DNA of 64,000 nt from Mycoplasma struthionis (GCF_003855455.1 NZ_CP034044.1:62001-126000), one strand, 5' to 3'; numbered from the stretch's first letter, positions 11,540-22,776 are shown. Translations and numbers: made by a program. Notes: a model not told the origin generated them from the letters alone.

Positions 11540-13342
11540 TTATACTAATACATCCTCATAAAATTTAATTTCATCATCTACTTCTATTTTATCAAAGTCT
11601 TTGATGTGTGTTCCAAAATCGAAACCTTTTTCTACAACTTTTACATCATTTTTTTCTCTTTTTAAAGAATCTATTTGTCCTTTAAAAATTATTTTGTTTC
11701 TTCTAACTACTTCTACTTTAGAAAATTCTTTTGCTTGGCCAGTTACCATCATACATCCAGCAATTGTTCCAACCTTAGAATAGAAGAATAATTGAATAAC
11801 TTGAGCAGAACCGATTAATTTTTCTTCATAAACAGGTTCTTTTAATGTTGTAATTAAAGCTTCTAGTTCTTCTACTATTTTATATATAACGTTATGTTTA
11901 ATTATTTTGATTTGTTTGCTTTCTGCTAATTTTTTAATTTCTGTATTTAAATTATTGTTAAATACATAAATACGAGCATTAGAAGTTTCAGCTAATAAAA
12001 TATCAGCTTTTGTAACTTCTCCAGCATTTGCAGCTATAACATTAACTGCTGCTTCATCATTTCTTATTTTTGATAAAGTTTGTCTAATTGCTTCTGCTGT
12101 TCCTTGAACATCAGTTTTAATAATTACATTAACAGTTTTTGAGTTATTTGTAACAGAGAAAACATTTTTTTCATTCAATGCTTTTTGTTTATCTAAATGA
12201 GATTTTTGTTCTGCTAATTTTTTAGCAAATTTTTCATCACTTATAACAACAAATTTATCTCCTGATTGAGGATTTGTTTTTAATCCTGTAATGATACATG
12301 GCATACCTGGAGTTGCTTTTAATAAAGGTTTACCTTCTATAGTACTTAAGCTTCTAATGTTTCCATATTGTGAACCAGCCACTATAAAGTCTCTAGGTAA
12401 TAAAGTTCCATTTTGAACTATAACAGTAGAAACTACACCTCTACCTTTATCAATTTTTGATTCAACAATTGTTCCAATAGGATCACGATTTAAATTAGCT
12501 TTTAAATCTAGCATGTCAGCTTGTAAAAATATTGCTTCTAATAATTTATCAATATTTTTATTTTTCATAGCTGAACCTTCAATTAATTGAACGTCTCCAC
12601 CTCATTTTTCAACAATAATGTCATGTTCAGATAATTGAGCAATAATTTTTTCAATGTCAGCTCCTTCTTTATCTATTTTATTAGCAAAGATAATAATAGG
12701 AACTTTTGCTGCTTTAGCATGGTCAATTGCTTCCACTGTTTGTGGTTTTACACCATCATCAGCCGCAATAACAATAACAACAATATCAGTAACTTTAGCT
12801 CCTCTTGAACGCATTTCGGTAAATGCTTCATGTCCAGGAGTGTCTAAAAAAGTTATTTTTTTACCATTATGTTCAACTTGATAGGCACCTGTATGCTGGG
12901 TTATGCCTCCAAATTCAGTTTGTAAAATATTTGATTTTCTAATTTGATCAATTAATGTAGTTTTTCCATGATCAACATGTCCCATAATTGTTACAATTGG
13001 TGGCCTGGTTACTAAATCCTTAGGATCATCAATAATTTCAAATTTGTCAAATAAATTTTGAGCATCAATGTTTTCTTCTCTTTTAAAATCCAAATTATAA
13101 TGCAAACAAAGTTCAGCAATTTCTTCTTCATTTAAAGTAGTGTTAATAGTTTTCATAACACCATTTTTAAAATACATAGTTAAAATTTCTGCTGGATTTT
13201 TCTTAATTTTTGTTGCAAATTCTGAAACTGTTAAAGGTCCACTAAAAGTAAAAATCCCATCTTCTAATTTAGTTTCTACTGTGTTTAGCTGATCTTTTAA
13301 TGTTTCAACGTTTGATTTTCTGTGGTTTTTTTGTTTAGCCAT
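11540..13342 (-). CDS. infB: Translation initiation factor IF-2
   Basis: 600 residues, short for IF-2 as usual in mollicutes, because the N-terminal extension is reduced to ~100 residues. GTPase motifs are all present: G1 [10 protein letters not shown] at 121-130, G3 DTPGH near 167-171, G4 NKID near 226. The C-terminal half carries domains II-IV, ending in FYEDVLV. It delivers fMet-tRNA to the 30S subunit and hydrolyses GTP on 50S joining. The start overlaps the ylxR end by 46 nt and the stop is 2 nt before rbfA. Frame is intact over 1.8 kb, useful as a control for the broken frames elsewhere. Confidence 0.97.
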
Positions 13343-13602
13343 AATTCCACCTCGTTTCTTAACTTTTCATAAACTTCAGGAGCAATATTTTGTCTAAAAG
13401 CTTTATGTAATAATTTTTTATTAAATAAGATATCTAATTGATCTTGAGATGCTAAACAGTATGCACCTCTACCTGGTTTATTTTTGTTTTCATCAAAACT
13501 AATTTCACCTTGTTTATTTTTTACAAATCTAACTAGTTTTGATATTTCATAAATTTTATTATCGCTAATAGATTTACGACTATAGTTTTTATCAGTCTTC
13601 AT
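13297..13602 (-). CDS. ylxR: YlxR family RNA-binding protein
   Basis: 101 residues between nusA and infB, overlapping both (14 nt with nusA, 46 nt with infB). The YlxR core is visible: an early strand [14 protein letters not shown], then the family signature [27 protein letters not shown]. YlxR is a small nucleoid/RNA-binding protein found in this operon in Firmicutes and mollicutes. The protein has a C-terminal extension relative to the ~90-residue norm that creates the infB overlap. Confidence 0.88.
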   Translation of the reverse strand: MKTDKNYSRKSISDNKIYEISKLVRFVKNKQGEISFDENKNKPGRGAYCLASQDQLDILFNKKLLHKAFRQNIAPEVYEKLRNEVELWLNKKTTENQTLKH

Positions 13603-15193
13603 CTTCTAAATCACTTAAGTCAAGATCTTCTAAACCAGCACTTAAATCATCGTCTCTTTTAAAATCTTTCATTTTTGTTGAAGTAATTTTTTCATAATCT
13701 TCTTCAACAACTTTTTCTTTTTCAGCTAATTCTGAAATTGATTCTGAATATGGATCTGTATCTTGGTCTTCTTCTTGTTCTAAATCATTTGACATTTGTG
13801 ATAATGCATTTTCAAGTTCATCGTCTAATTCTAAAGGATTTGAAGAATAAACATTTTTAGAGAATACATCATTGGTTTCTTGTGCTTTTTTTCTTAATTC
13901 AGCTAAATCTTCATCAAACTCATCGATGTTAAATGAATTTTCAAAAGTTGAAAATGATGGTTTTGATGAAACAATATTTTTCTTTTTGAAATTTGATTGT
14001 AATTTTTTTCCTTCTTCAAGAATTTGAATTTGTTCTAAAGTTATATTACCATTAGAGAAATTGTATTGAATGCTTTGTTCATCTGCTTGTTTTTGAGATA
14101 AGATATTTAATCTTGCTTTAACAAGTTCAGATACTAAACTAACATTTTGTCCTTTTTTACCAATTGCTAAAGTGTGCTGTGAATTTGGAACAATAACGGT
14201 AAACGCTTGATGTGAACTATCTTCTGATTTTTCTTGAATAATATCAATAACTTTAGCTGGGCTAATTGCATTAATAATAAAATCTTTTATGTCATCTGAA
14301 TATAAAATAACATCGATTTTTTCACCTTTAAGTTGATGAGAAATTGCATCAATTCTTTCTGAACCATTTCCCATGATTGCACCAACTTCTTCTAAACCTT
14401 CTGGAGCTAGATCTGTTTTTTTAATTGCAACTTTAGATCTTTCTCCTGGAATTCTAGCAATTTTAACAATCTCTACTAAACCTTGTTCAATTTCTGGAAT
14501 TTCTTTTTCAAATAAACGGTTTAAAAGTTTTGAATCTACTGATGAAACAATAACTTGTGCATTTTTTGAATCAGGTTTTACTTCTTCTATATATACATCG
14601 ATATTGTCTCCAGGTTTTCAAATTTTTGTCAATCTTTGGTTAATTGATGAAGGAGGCATATAAGCAGTTGAACCATCTTGTAATTGTAAAAGAATACCAG
14701 ATCTTTCAATGCTTATAATTTTAGCTTTTTCAACATCTCCAATTTTTTCTTGATATTTTAAAAAAGTACTTTGTTTTTCAAGTTCTCTAATATATTGACC
14801 GAATACATTTAAGATTTTTGAATAGTCTCTTTTATTAAATAACTCAAAATCAATTTCTTCTGAAATACTGTCATTAACTTCTGCATTTTTATTTATTTTT
14901 TTAGCTTCAGATAATGGAACTTCGATACAACGACTTAAATCATCTTTTTCGTCATCTGTTTTTGGATCAGGAATAACTGTTTTATTGTGATTAATAATTT
15001 TAAAAAAGTTTTCTTCTTCATTAAAAATAAATTCTAAATCAGCTTCATCATCATACTGCTCACAAATCAGTTTTCTAATTGCCTGTTCTAAAAAATTTAA
15101 AACGACTGATTGATCAAGCTTTTTAATTTGGGCTAGGTTATAAATAGCAACAAAAATTTCTTTTGCTTTGCTAGATGAACCATTTTCTGTCAT
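13589..15193 (-). CDS. nusA: Transcription termination/antitermination factor NusA
   Basis: 534 residues. I start it at the ATG at 15193 (protein MTENGSSSKAK), which has AAAAGGAGA 6 nt upstream, rather than an in-frame ATG 21 nt earlier that overlaps this site. The stop is TAA at 13589; the preceding UGA codes for Trp. Domains: N-terminal RNAP-binding domain (1-~165), S1 (KIGDVEKAKIISIERSGILLQLQ), KH1 (around EEVGAIMGNGSERIDAI) and KH2 (TLAIGKKGQNVSL). The ~150-residue C-terminal tail is acidic and low-complexity, ending SDLEDEDW. NusA modulates RNA polymerase pausing and termination. A terminator-like hairpin lies in its leader. Confidence 0.96.
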
Positions 15194-15223
15194 ATTAAAT
15201 CTCCTTTTATACACTTCTAGGAT

Positions 15224-15252
15224 AAAAAGAGTCGGCTAACGCCAACTCTTTT
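15224..15252 (-). terminator. Terminator-like hairpin between tex and nusA, inside the probable nusA leader
   Basis: On the minus strand AAAAGAGTTGGC - GTTA - GCCGACTCTTTTT forms a stem of about 11 bp with one mismatch and a T run, 45 nt past the tex stop. Because an extended -10 lies between the tex stop and the hairpin, the hairpin would also sit in the 5' leader of nusA, where it could act as an attenuator. Confidence 0.75.
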
Positions 15253-15281
15253 GAATCAAATTAAATCTTACTTATACATAT

Positions 15282-15290
15282 ATTATAACA
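15282..15290 (-). promoter_or_regulatory. Probable nusA operon promoter (extended -10)
   Basis: TGTTATAAT on the minus strand is a perfect extended -10 element 90 nt upstream of the nusA ATG, just after the tex stop. No convincing -35 is seen, acceptable for an extended -10. Transcripts would start near 15275 and run through the hairpin at 15224-15252. Confidence 0.5.
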
Positions 15291-15808
15291 TAAAAATTAA
15301 TTTCAAATTATTTTACCTTGAATTCTGCCCCGTTTTTTATCTATGTCAATTATTTTTATATTAACATTATCACCAACTTTTAGAACTTCTAAAGGATGTT
15401 TAATATATTGGTTTTCAGTTTTTTTCATATTTCTTATATGAATTAAAACAGCTTGTTTAAGTCCTATAAATGCAAAAGCACCAAAATCTGTAACATTTTG
15501 AATTTCACCTTTTAATTCTTGACCTATTGCTAAATCATCAATTTCTAAAATCTTATCTGAAAATTCAAAACCTTTTTTATCTTCTCTAATGTCTTTTCCA
15601 GGTTTTAAAAGCGAATCTAAAATTAAATCTAAATCATATTCACTAATTTTTAATTTATCAATTATTACTTCTTTATCGGCATTTAAAATTTTATCTTTAT
15701 CGATATTTGATAAATCTAATTTTAAAAGTTTAACAATGCTATCAGCTAATTTATAACTTTCTGGGTGAATATTAGTTTTATCATAGAAATTATTTGAATT
15801 ATGTATTC

Positions 15809-15815
15809 TTAAAAA
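15809..15815 (-). other. Second frame break in tex (T5 run)
   Basis: GGTTTTTAAG on the minus strand gives VGF-stop. One more T gives VGFLRIHNSNNFYDKTNIHP, which continues to the S1 domain in an open frame to 15297. Confidence 0.8.
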
Positions 15816-17166
15816 CCAACTGATTGTTCATAGGCTTTAGGACCTAATCCTTTAACTTTTTTAAGTTGTTCTCTATTTATAAAAGGACCGTTTTCTTCAC
15901 GATAAGCGACAATATTTTCTGCTATAGTATTGCTTAAGCCTGAAATATATGACAAAATAACTTTTGTTGCACTATTTAAGTCAACACCTACCATATTAAC
16001 AGCTTTATTAACTTTTAGTTTTAATTGTTCTGATAATTCTTTTTGATTAACGTCATGTTGATATTGACCAACACCTATTGATTTTGGATCAATTTTAATT
16101 AATTCATTTAATGGATCTTGAAATCTTCTACCTATATTAATTGCTGAACGATATTCTACTGCTAAATCTGGAAATTCTTCAATAGCTATTTTAGATGCTG
16201 AATAAACTGAAGCACCTACTTCACTTACTACACCAAATTTAACATTGTCATTTGGAATTTTTTTCTTTCTTGCTTCTAGCAATTTTGATATAAATCTTTC
16301 AGTTTCTCTACTTGCTGTTCCATTACCAATTACTATTAAATTTATAGTATATTTGTCAATAAAAATATTTACTAATTTAACTGCTTCAATAAATTGTTTT
16401 TCATCGTGATTATGAGGAAAAATAATTCCTTTTTCTAAAAATTTTCCATCTTCTGCAAGAGCGGCCATTTTACATCCGTTTACATAAGCCGGATCAATTG
16501 CTAAAATTCTTTTATTTTTAATAGCAGGTCCTAAAAGCATTTGTTCTAAATTTTCTGCAAAAACTGTTATAGCTTCTTTTTCTGCTCTTTCAAATAAATC
16601 TGTTTTTATTTCTCTAATAATAGAAGGAATTAAAAGTCTATCTAAAGCATCTTGAATACATTCATTAATATATTTAGCTGTTCTTTTGTTTTTAAAAAAC
16701 ATTTCATTTAGATCATAAGTAATCTTTTTTAAATTAAAGTCAACTATTGTATAACTTAGAATTTTCTTTTCTTCTCCTCTTGTAATAGCTAGAACACGGT
16801 GGTTTGGTATTTTTGAAACTTTTTCATTAAAATCATAGTATTGTTCAAATACACCATTTGTATCTTCAGCACCTTTTTTATATTTAGTTTCAATAACTCC
16901 ATAATTATAAATTTGATGTTTAATATATTCTCTAACTTTAATATCTTGAGAAACTATTTGAGCTATTATAAATTTAGTTTGTTCTAATGCAAATTCTACT
17001 GTTTGAACTTTATCATTTAAATATTTTTTAGCTTCTGAAAACATATTAAATGATTCAGAACTTGAAGCCATTATGTCTTCTGCTAATTTTGAAAGTCCTA
17101 AAGCAATTGCTTCAGTTGCTTTTGTTTTTTTACCTATTTTAAAAGGTTCATAAATATTTTCAACAG

Positions 17167-17173
17167 CTTTTTT
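17167..17173 (-). other. First frame break in tex, on an in-phase A AAA AAG heptamer
   Basis: The minus strand reads ACA AAA AAG CTG in the upstream frame. A -1 shift at A|AAA|AAG, or one more A, gives ETKKAVENIYEPFKIGKKTK, the expected Tex continuation. The heptamer is the classical bacterial -1 slippery sequence in the correct phase. Confidence 0.8.
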
Positions 17174-17459
17174 GTTTCAGCTAAAAATAATTTTTTAGAA
17201 AGTTCTTCTGTTAATAAACCTTTTTCTTTTAAAATTTCTGAAACATATTCTTTTCTTTTATTTAATTCAACATCATAAACATAAAATTCATTAATTTTAG
17301 CAATTTGATCTTCATCAAGACCACCAGTAGCAGCTTTTCTATAACGGGCTATAAAAGGAATTGTAGCCCCTTCTTGTAATAAAGCAAGTGTATCAGCAAC
17401 TTGTTTTTCTGATAAATTTAATTTTTTAGCAACATTTAATATTGAGTTCATAATTTTCC

Positions 17460-18407
17460 TTATAGATAGTTTTTAAATTCTTCAGTAGCTAAAACTAAAG
17501 CTTCAGCAATTTTTATATCTCTAGTAGAATGTCCTGAAGCTTCAATAAATCTTAGTGAAGAATTTTTTAATTTTTGATGAAGTAAATAAGCTCCAACAGG
17601 TCTACAATCCATGTCATATTGTCCATGAATTATAATAGTTTTTATATTTTCTATTTTATTAGCATTATTTAAAATGTAGTTATCATCATCTAAAAAAATG
17701 TGATTAACAAAATAATGATTTTCTAATCTAGCTAAAGCCAAATTAGCTTTTTTATCACTTAAAATTTCTTCTAAAATGGGACTTTTAATTAAAGTTATTA
17801 AGCTAAGTTCTCATTTTGCTCAATGATATGCAGCTTGCTCTGCTATTTTAGGATCTTCGTGATTTAGATATTTATGATAAGCTAAAATTAGATCATCTCT
17901 TTCTTCTGGTTTTACAAAAGAAGAATATTCTTCATATTCATAAGGAAAATAATCAGATGCACCTTTATTATATAATCAGTTATCATCTTCTTTTCTTCCT
18001 AAAAATATTCCTCTTAATATCATTCCATTAACTTTACTTGGATATTTAATTGCATAAAGTAATGAAAGAGTAGAACCTCAAGATCCCCCAAATAATGTTC
18101 ATTTATCTATTTTTAAAAATTCTCTAAGTTTTTCAATATCTTCTATTAGATCATGTGTTGTATTTTCTTTTATTTCAGCGGCTGGTAAACTTTTCCCTGC
18201 TCCTCTTTGATCAAATAAAATGACTCTATAATATTTAGAATCGAAATACTGTCTTGATGATTCAGAAATTCCACCACCAGGTCCACCATGAACAAATAAA
18301 ATTGGTTTTCCATTAGGATTTCCTATTTCTTCATAATAAATAGAATGTAAATCACTAACTTTTAAATAACCATAATTATAAGGTTCTATTACATCATATA
18401 AGCCCAT
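17460..18407 (-). CDS. pip: Proline iminopeptidase (alpha/beta hydrolase, S33)
   Basis: 315 residues, ATG preceded by AAAGGAG. Oxyanion-hole motif FVHGGPGGG near residue 40, DQRGAGKS near 67, nucleophile Ser109 in FGGSWGSTLS, Asp265 in GQYDMDCRP and His293 in EASGHS complete the catalytic triad of the S33 proline iminopeptidases. It removes N-terminal proline from peptides in the cytoplasm, useful for a peptide-scavenging cell. It reads into tex with 8 nt between stop and next start. Confidence 0.93.
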
Positions 18408-18514
18408 AAAAACTCCTTTAACTTTTTTTAGTTTTACGTACCATTATTTTACCAACTTTAAGTAGTTTTTTTAATAAGTTTTTTCGCTAATTTTTCTTAA
18501 ATTTTTCACAAAAA

Positions 18515-18534
18515 AAAGTGCTTTTAGGCACTTT
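18515..18534 (-). terminator. Terminator of the MATE gene, containing its stop codon
   Basis: AAAGTGC - CTAAAA - GCACTTT on the minus strand, followed by T8. The MATE stop TAA (18524-18526) lies in the loop. Confidence 0.8.
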
Positions 18535-20212
18535 GTGATATAGGCTCTGAATCGCTTTTATGATTAATTGTTATATTTCTTTTTCAATCAGTTTTTCAGG
18601 CCACTATTTCAAAAATTGCTAACCTTATAAAATCAATTGAGTAAAATAAAAAGTAAGTTAAAGCAATTGAAATATTAGTTCCATTAGCTCTTAAAGGTAA
18701 AACTATAGCAAAAGTTAAAATAACAAGTCATATAAATGAAAGTCATTGAGCAACTCACATAGTTATTGAAGCTATTATTGTTCTACCACCTGCTCTTGGT
18801 AAAGCAGCTGAAGTATAAAATCAACATCATACTGGATTAAAAGCTAAAAAAGTAAATGAGCAAAATAAAAATGCTTTTCTATATTCTTGTCTTCCTAAAT
18901 TAGCAGCTTTTTTAACTCATAAATCATAATCAGGATTTTGATTTAAAAATGGAAGTGAATTATTTTGATCAATATAATTTAATAGATCTAAACGATTTTG
19001 AGTTTTTAGAATTTCTAAAACATATTGTTTTTGATTTGCTAAAGAACTTTGTTTATTTTCATAAAAGATTTTATTAATTCCTTCAGATATACCTTTTGTT
19101 GTAGTAGGTGAATATGCAATAGCAAATACTACTGCTAATAATAAAATTGAAACAATAAAACCTAATAGAGCATGAAAACCTTTTAAAGCATGTGAATGTT
19201 TTTCTGCTTCATCAAATTCATTATGTCCTAATTTAGCGGCCACAAAAAATGAAACGTTACTTGAACAAGCTCCCGTAACTGCTGAAGCTATTGTTGAAAG
19301 ACTTTCAACTAAACCAAAAACATTAGCTGAATTAATTCCCATTCATTTTAAACCAACACCTGAGCCATGAAGCAAATCATCTGGATAAGCTCTTGTTCAA
19401 ATAATTAATCTTAAAGGAATTGTAATCATTGCTGAAATAGTAATTAGCATTGCTGGAATTTTAGAAAGTATTTGTTTTGCAATAGGTTTAGTTATATAAA
19501 ATACTTTTAAAGGATTAATAAATATTTTTCTATCTTTAAAATAAGTTCATAATTCATCACTAATAGCACAAACTAAAGCACCTATAATTGAACCTATAGC
19601 TGCATAGTATGCAGGTTTTTTTAGAATATATAAAAATAGAACATTAATTAAAGCATTTGAAGTCATAGTAGCACATGCTGAAAAAAAAGCATATTTAGAA
19701 TGACCTGTTTCATTTAAAAGCATGTTAGTATTAATATTATAAGTTGTTAAAAGTCATGAAATACAAATTAAAGATAAATATCTAACAGATTGAATTTTAA
19801 CTGATTCTTTAATATTAGGTCCACCTATTAATTCAATCATTTGTTTGCCGACAACTCAAGTTGGAATAGCAAAACAAATGACAACTACAAAATTTAATCA
19901 AAACCTTAAATTAATAATTTGTTTTACTTTATCATAGTCTTTTTTTCCATAATACTGTCCCACAAACATTGCAGCTATACCTTGAATTGAAAAAAAGACA
20001 GTATAAATAATTCCAGTATAACTATTGGCATAACTTAATGCATCAACTCCACCACTTATATGGCTAACCATAAAGTTATCTAAAAATCCATTTAAACAAA
20101 AAAGAATTTCACCAATAATAATAGGAAGTGTTTTAATAAAATATGATTTTAAATCGCTTTTATTTTGCGGAAGTAAACGTCTAAAAACGTGTTTATTTTT
20201 ATTTATTTGCAC
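18524..20212 (-). CDS. MATE-family efflux transporter
   Basis: 562 residues starting at a GTG (20212) that has AGGAG 7 nt upstream. About twelve hydrophobic segments; the first half has FLDNFMVSHISGGVDALSYANSY and IAAMFVGQYYGKKDYDK, and the second half the matching VESLSTIASAVTGACSSNVSFFVAAKLGHNEFDEAEKH, the two-fold MatE repeat. Such proteins export cationic compounds or lipid-linked substrates using an ion gradient. A ~90-residue loop between helices 8 and 9 (SPTTTKGISEG to DLWVKKAANL) is longer than usual, and explains the length above the common ~450. Closely follows the DEDD-like gene. Confidence 0.85.
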
Positions 20213-20222
20213 TTTTAAACTC

Positions 20223-20999
20223 CTATAAACTTCATATTTTTTCTTTAATTTCTTTTATTGTTAATTTATCATTTAAATCTAAATTATTAATTGCTTTAAG
20301 TAAGTCTTTTTTATAACTTAATTCTTTTAAAAGTTTTTCTAAAAGTTCCGGCTTGCTTGCTAAATATAACATTTTATCAACATCATCATTTGAATATGAT
20401 CTTAATTCTCTTAAAGTGACTCTTCTGTCCATTGGACAAAAGAATCTTATTCTTCTATCTTTTTCTTTAAAAGCCATTATAAAAGCATCAACATATAATC
20501 AATAGCCAATATATGAAGCTATTGCTCCATTTCTATCGCCTAAGGCTTTAATAAAAAATGATTTATGATTATTTTTATCTGAAAAAATTACTTCTTTTAC
20601 TTTTGAAAAATAGTTTTTATTATATTCTTTTCCAACTAGTTTTGATAATGAAACAGTTGAGTTATTAATTAATGGTTCAACTGAATTATCAGGAAACATT
20701 TTTTTAAGACATTCGATTTCTAAATAAGGGTTGTGTCCTACAAAAACAACATTTTTAATGTTTACTTTTTTATTTATTTTATTTATATCAAGAATTATTT
20801 GTTTTTTTAATTTAGCTCAAATTGAAGTAACGCTATTATGTTTTCTAAAATCAATTATAAAAGTAGATATCTGAAATTTATTTTTATCATTTAATAAGCC
20901 TAGAGAATAGCAATAAGGCGTTGAATTAGGGATATTTATTAATTTAGCAAATGGGTTTGCTATTGCTTCAAAATCGATATATACTTTAATTTGTTCCAT
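20223..20999 (-). CDS. DUF2779/DEDD-exonuclease-like protein
   Basis: 258 residues with UGA as Trp; the last codons are KIWSL and a TAG at 20223. The N-terminus YIDFEAIANPF carries the D-x-E of a DEDD nuclease fold, and VFVGHNPYLEIECLKKMFP resembles the second motif; ELRSYSNDDVDKMLYL lies in the C-terminal part. I think it belongs with the mollicute DUF2779-type proteins but cannot prove it. The stop lies 11 nt before the MATE GTG, so the two are probably co-transcribed. No Shine-Dalgarno precedes the ATG; a TATAAT 10 nt upstream suggests an almost leaderless mRNA. Confidence 0.65.
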
Positions 21000-21009
21000 A
21001 TTAAATTAA

Positions 21010-21042
21010 ATTATAGCAATATTTTTATTTTTTTAATATAAT
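21010..21042. promoter_or_regulatory. Divergent promoters giving nearly leaderless transcripts
   Basis: TATAAT on the minus strand (21010-21015) lies 10 nt from the ATG at 20999, and TATAAT on the plus strand (21037-21042) lies 7 nt from the ATG at 21050. Both transcription starts would fall at or within a few bases of the start codon. Neither gene has a Shine-Dalgarno site. Confidence 0.6.
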
Positions 21043-21049
21043 TAAAGAT

Positions 21050-21814
21050 ATGAGTTTGCCATTAAAGTTGAAAAAAATTATTATTAGAGATATATTAGCA
21101 AACGATTTGCTATTTGAAATATTATTTGACTCAATATATGAAAGGGATTGAGGCTTTTTTAGAATCTCTCACTTATATGAAAACTTTTTAGCTAAATCAA
21201 AAAGAGTTAGAGTGGGAGACATTTACTTTTTAGCTTTTGAAAATCAAGAGCTATTAGACAATATAGAAAGATTAAAAAAATTAGGTGATTTAAAATCTAT
21301 TAAACCATTATTTGATGATTTTAAAGAAGTTTATTTCTTAATGAAAACAATTTTAAAATCAAAAAGTAATAAATATCTTCCAATACAAAAGAAATTAAAA
21401 GAATTAGATCTTAAAGACTATATTTATAATGAAAAAACTTTTAATAAACTATTAGAACTTTCTTTTGTTTATTTAAAAAATAAAGCAAAGAAATTCAAAA
21501 GAGATGTAGATAACGATTATATGAGATATTTTAGAGAACTCATTGTTGATTTTGAAGCTTTAATAAATAGTGAAGCCAAAACAATAAAAATTATCGATTC
21601 AAAAATCGTTTTCGAAGAATTTATGCAAGTAGCTATGACTAAACGTATGCTGTTGACTGATGATTATATATTTTTAGCTTGATTTTTACACAATAAATTA
21701 GGCGATGCATGTAATAAAGAAATTGCAGAATTAGCAAAAGCATATGTAGACCAATTTAGTTTTTTAGATAATCAAGAAGACGAAAAAATAGACGAAATCA
21801 CAATAATAAATTAA
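21050..21814 (+). CDS. Hypothetical cytosolic protein
   Basis: 254 residues, mostly helical and charged, no signal peptide or membrane segment. I do not recognise a family. Segments that could help a search are YERDWGFFRISHLYENFL near the start and DDYIFLAWFLHNKLGDACNKEI near the end. ATG at 21050 is chosen because it is the first in the frame after a TATAAT box and before the conserved-looking N-terminal helix; there is no Shine-Dalgarno. Followed by a membrane protein gene on the same strand after an 86-nt gap. Confidence 0.75.
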
Positions 21815-21884
21815 GAAAATTAGTGTTTTTTAAATTTTTATAATAAAAATTATGAAAATTTTTTCAAAAAACATTAATTTTTTG

Positions 21885-21893
21885 TGCTATATT
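21885..21893 (+). promoter_or_regulatory. Extended -10 just upstream of the membrane protein gene
   Basis: TGCTATATT is an extended -10 element ending 7 nt before the ATG at 21901, so this gene too may give a leaderless message. Confidence 0.45.
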
Positions 21894-21900
21894 TTTATGT

Positions 21901-22776
21901 ATGAAAAAAGAACAGATTAAAAATATAGCAAATGATTTTAGAATGCTATATAAAAGCTGAGATAAAATAACAAAGACAATATTTTATCTTGGCTTAATTA
22001 CTTTAATTAGTAATGTAATTATTATTATTATTAATTTTAATAACTCAATTATTTCTTCTAAAGCAGAATATCAAAATCAATTTAAAGCTTTAGTTGATCA
22101 TAGTAAAGTTGTATTACCTAATTCATTAAGAATAATATGAGGTAATACTATTACTTTTACAGAGATAAGTAATTTTATGCTTTCAATTACTTTAATTATT
22201 TTTGCTTTTAAAAAAGAACATCAAAAAGTACAAGCGTGATTTTTTGCTACTATTACATATATTACTATTACTTTTGTTGTATACTGAAGTTTAGTTTTAC
22301 CAAGTTCACTTGACACATGAAAAGCATTACATTTAGCATTACCTAGCTTTTTTGTTCACGCAATTCATCCAATTTTAGGTTTTATTGCTTTATTTTTAGT
22401 AAGAAAAACTATATTTGTTAAAAATACACAAATCTGAATGTCTAATTTATTTGTTTTAGTATATTTTGCATTTGCTTTAGTTGTATTTTTAATAGGAAGC
22501 CAATTACTAGATTTAAAAAACTTTAATGGAAATGAAGAAAAATATCAAGCTTATAGAGATTTTAATGTTGTAATATATCCATTTTTAAACTTTAGATTCC
22601 CTTTATTTTATAAAGGCGATAATCCTGGTATTATATTTATTTTAGACTTAATTTTAGTTATACTAGCTGTGTTTTTAACTCCTGCTTTAGGTTTTATGTG
22701 AAAAGGTATAATGAGAGTTAAACAACCTGAAGGAATTCAAAAAGCAAAAAAAGACAAACTTGAAAAAGCAGTATAA
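21901..22776 (+). CDS. Integral membrane protein of unknown function
   Basis: 291 residues with about seven hydrophobic segments, read with UGA as Trp. Between helices lies a conserved-looking stretch SLDTWKALHLALPSFFVHAIHPILGF. The C-terminus is a short positively charged cytosolic tail (VKQPEGIQKAKKDKLEKAV). The general plan is like the mollicute DUF1600 membrane proteins, but I cannot confirm membership. Ends in a strong hairpin terminator 1 nt after the stop. Confidence 0.75.

Larger units (their letters stand above)
15297..17451 (-). pseudogene. tex: Tex-family S1 RNA-binding transcription accessory protein, split by two frame breaks
   Basis: Three successive frames together give a Tex of 718 residues if one base is added at each of two runs. 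Frame 1 (17451 to a TAG at 17134) holds the N-terminal helical region with ATIPFIARYRKAATGGLDEDQI, the Tex signature. Frame 2 (to a TAA at 15809) holds the YqgF-like core (ILAIDPAYVNGCKMAAL, DPKSIGVGQYQHDVN) and helix-hairpin-helix (VKGLGPKAYEQSVGF). Frame 3 (to 15297) holds the S1 domain (VGDNVNIKIIDIDKKRGRI). Tex binds nucleic acid and affects transcription; it is usually dispensable. The start has AGGAAAATT upstream, next to the pip stop at 17460. Typed as pseudogene because the frame is broken as sequenced; slippage or sequence error could mean the gene is functional. Confidence 0.9.

Noticed and set aside
15194-15214. Upstream in-frame ATG as the nusA start (seven extra residues)
   Set aside because: It would place the AAAAGGAG ribosome site inside the coding region; the second ATG is correctly spaced from that site.
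15797-17200. Programmed frameshifting as the settled explanation of tex
   Set aside because: Only the first break has a proper slippery heptamer and neither shows stimulatory structure; one missing base in each run is the simpler reading, so it is listed only as a hypothesis.
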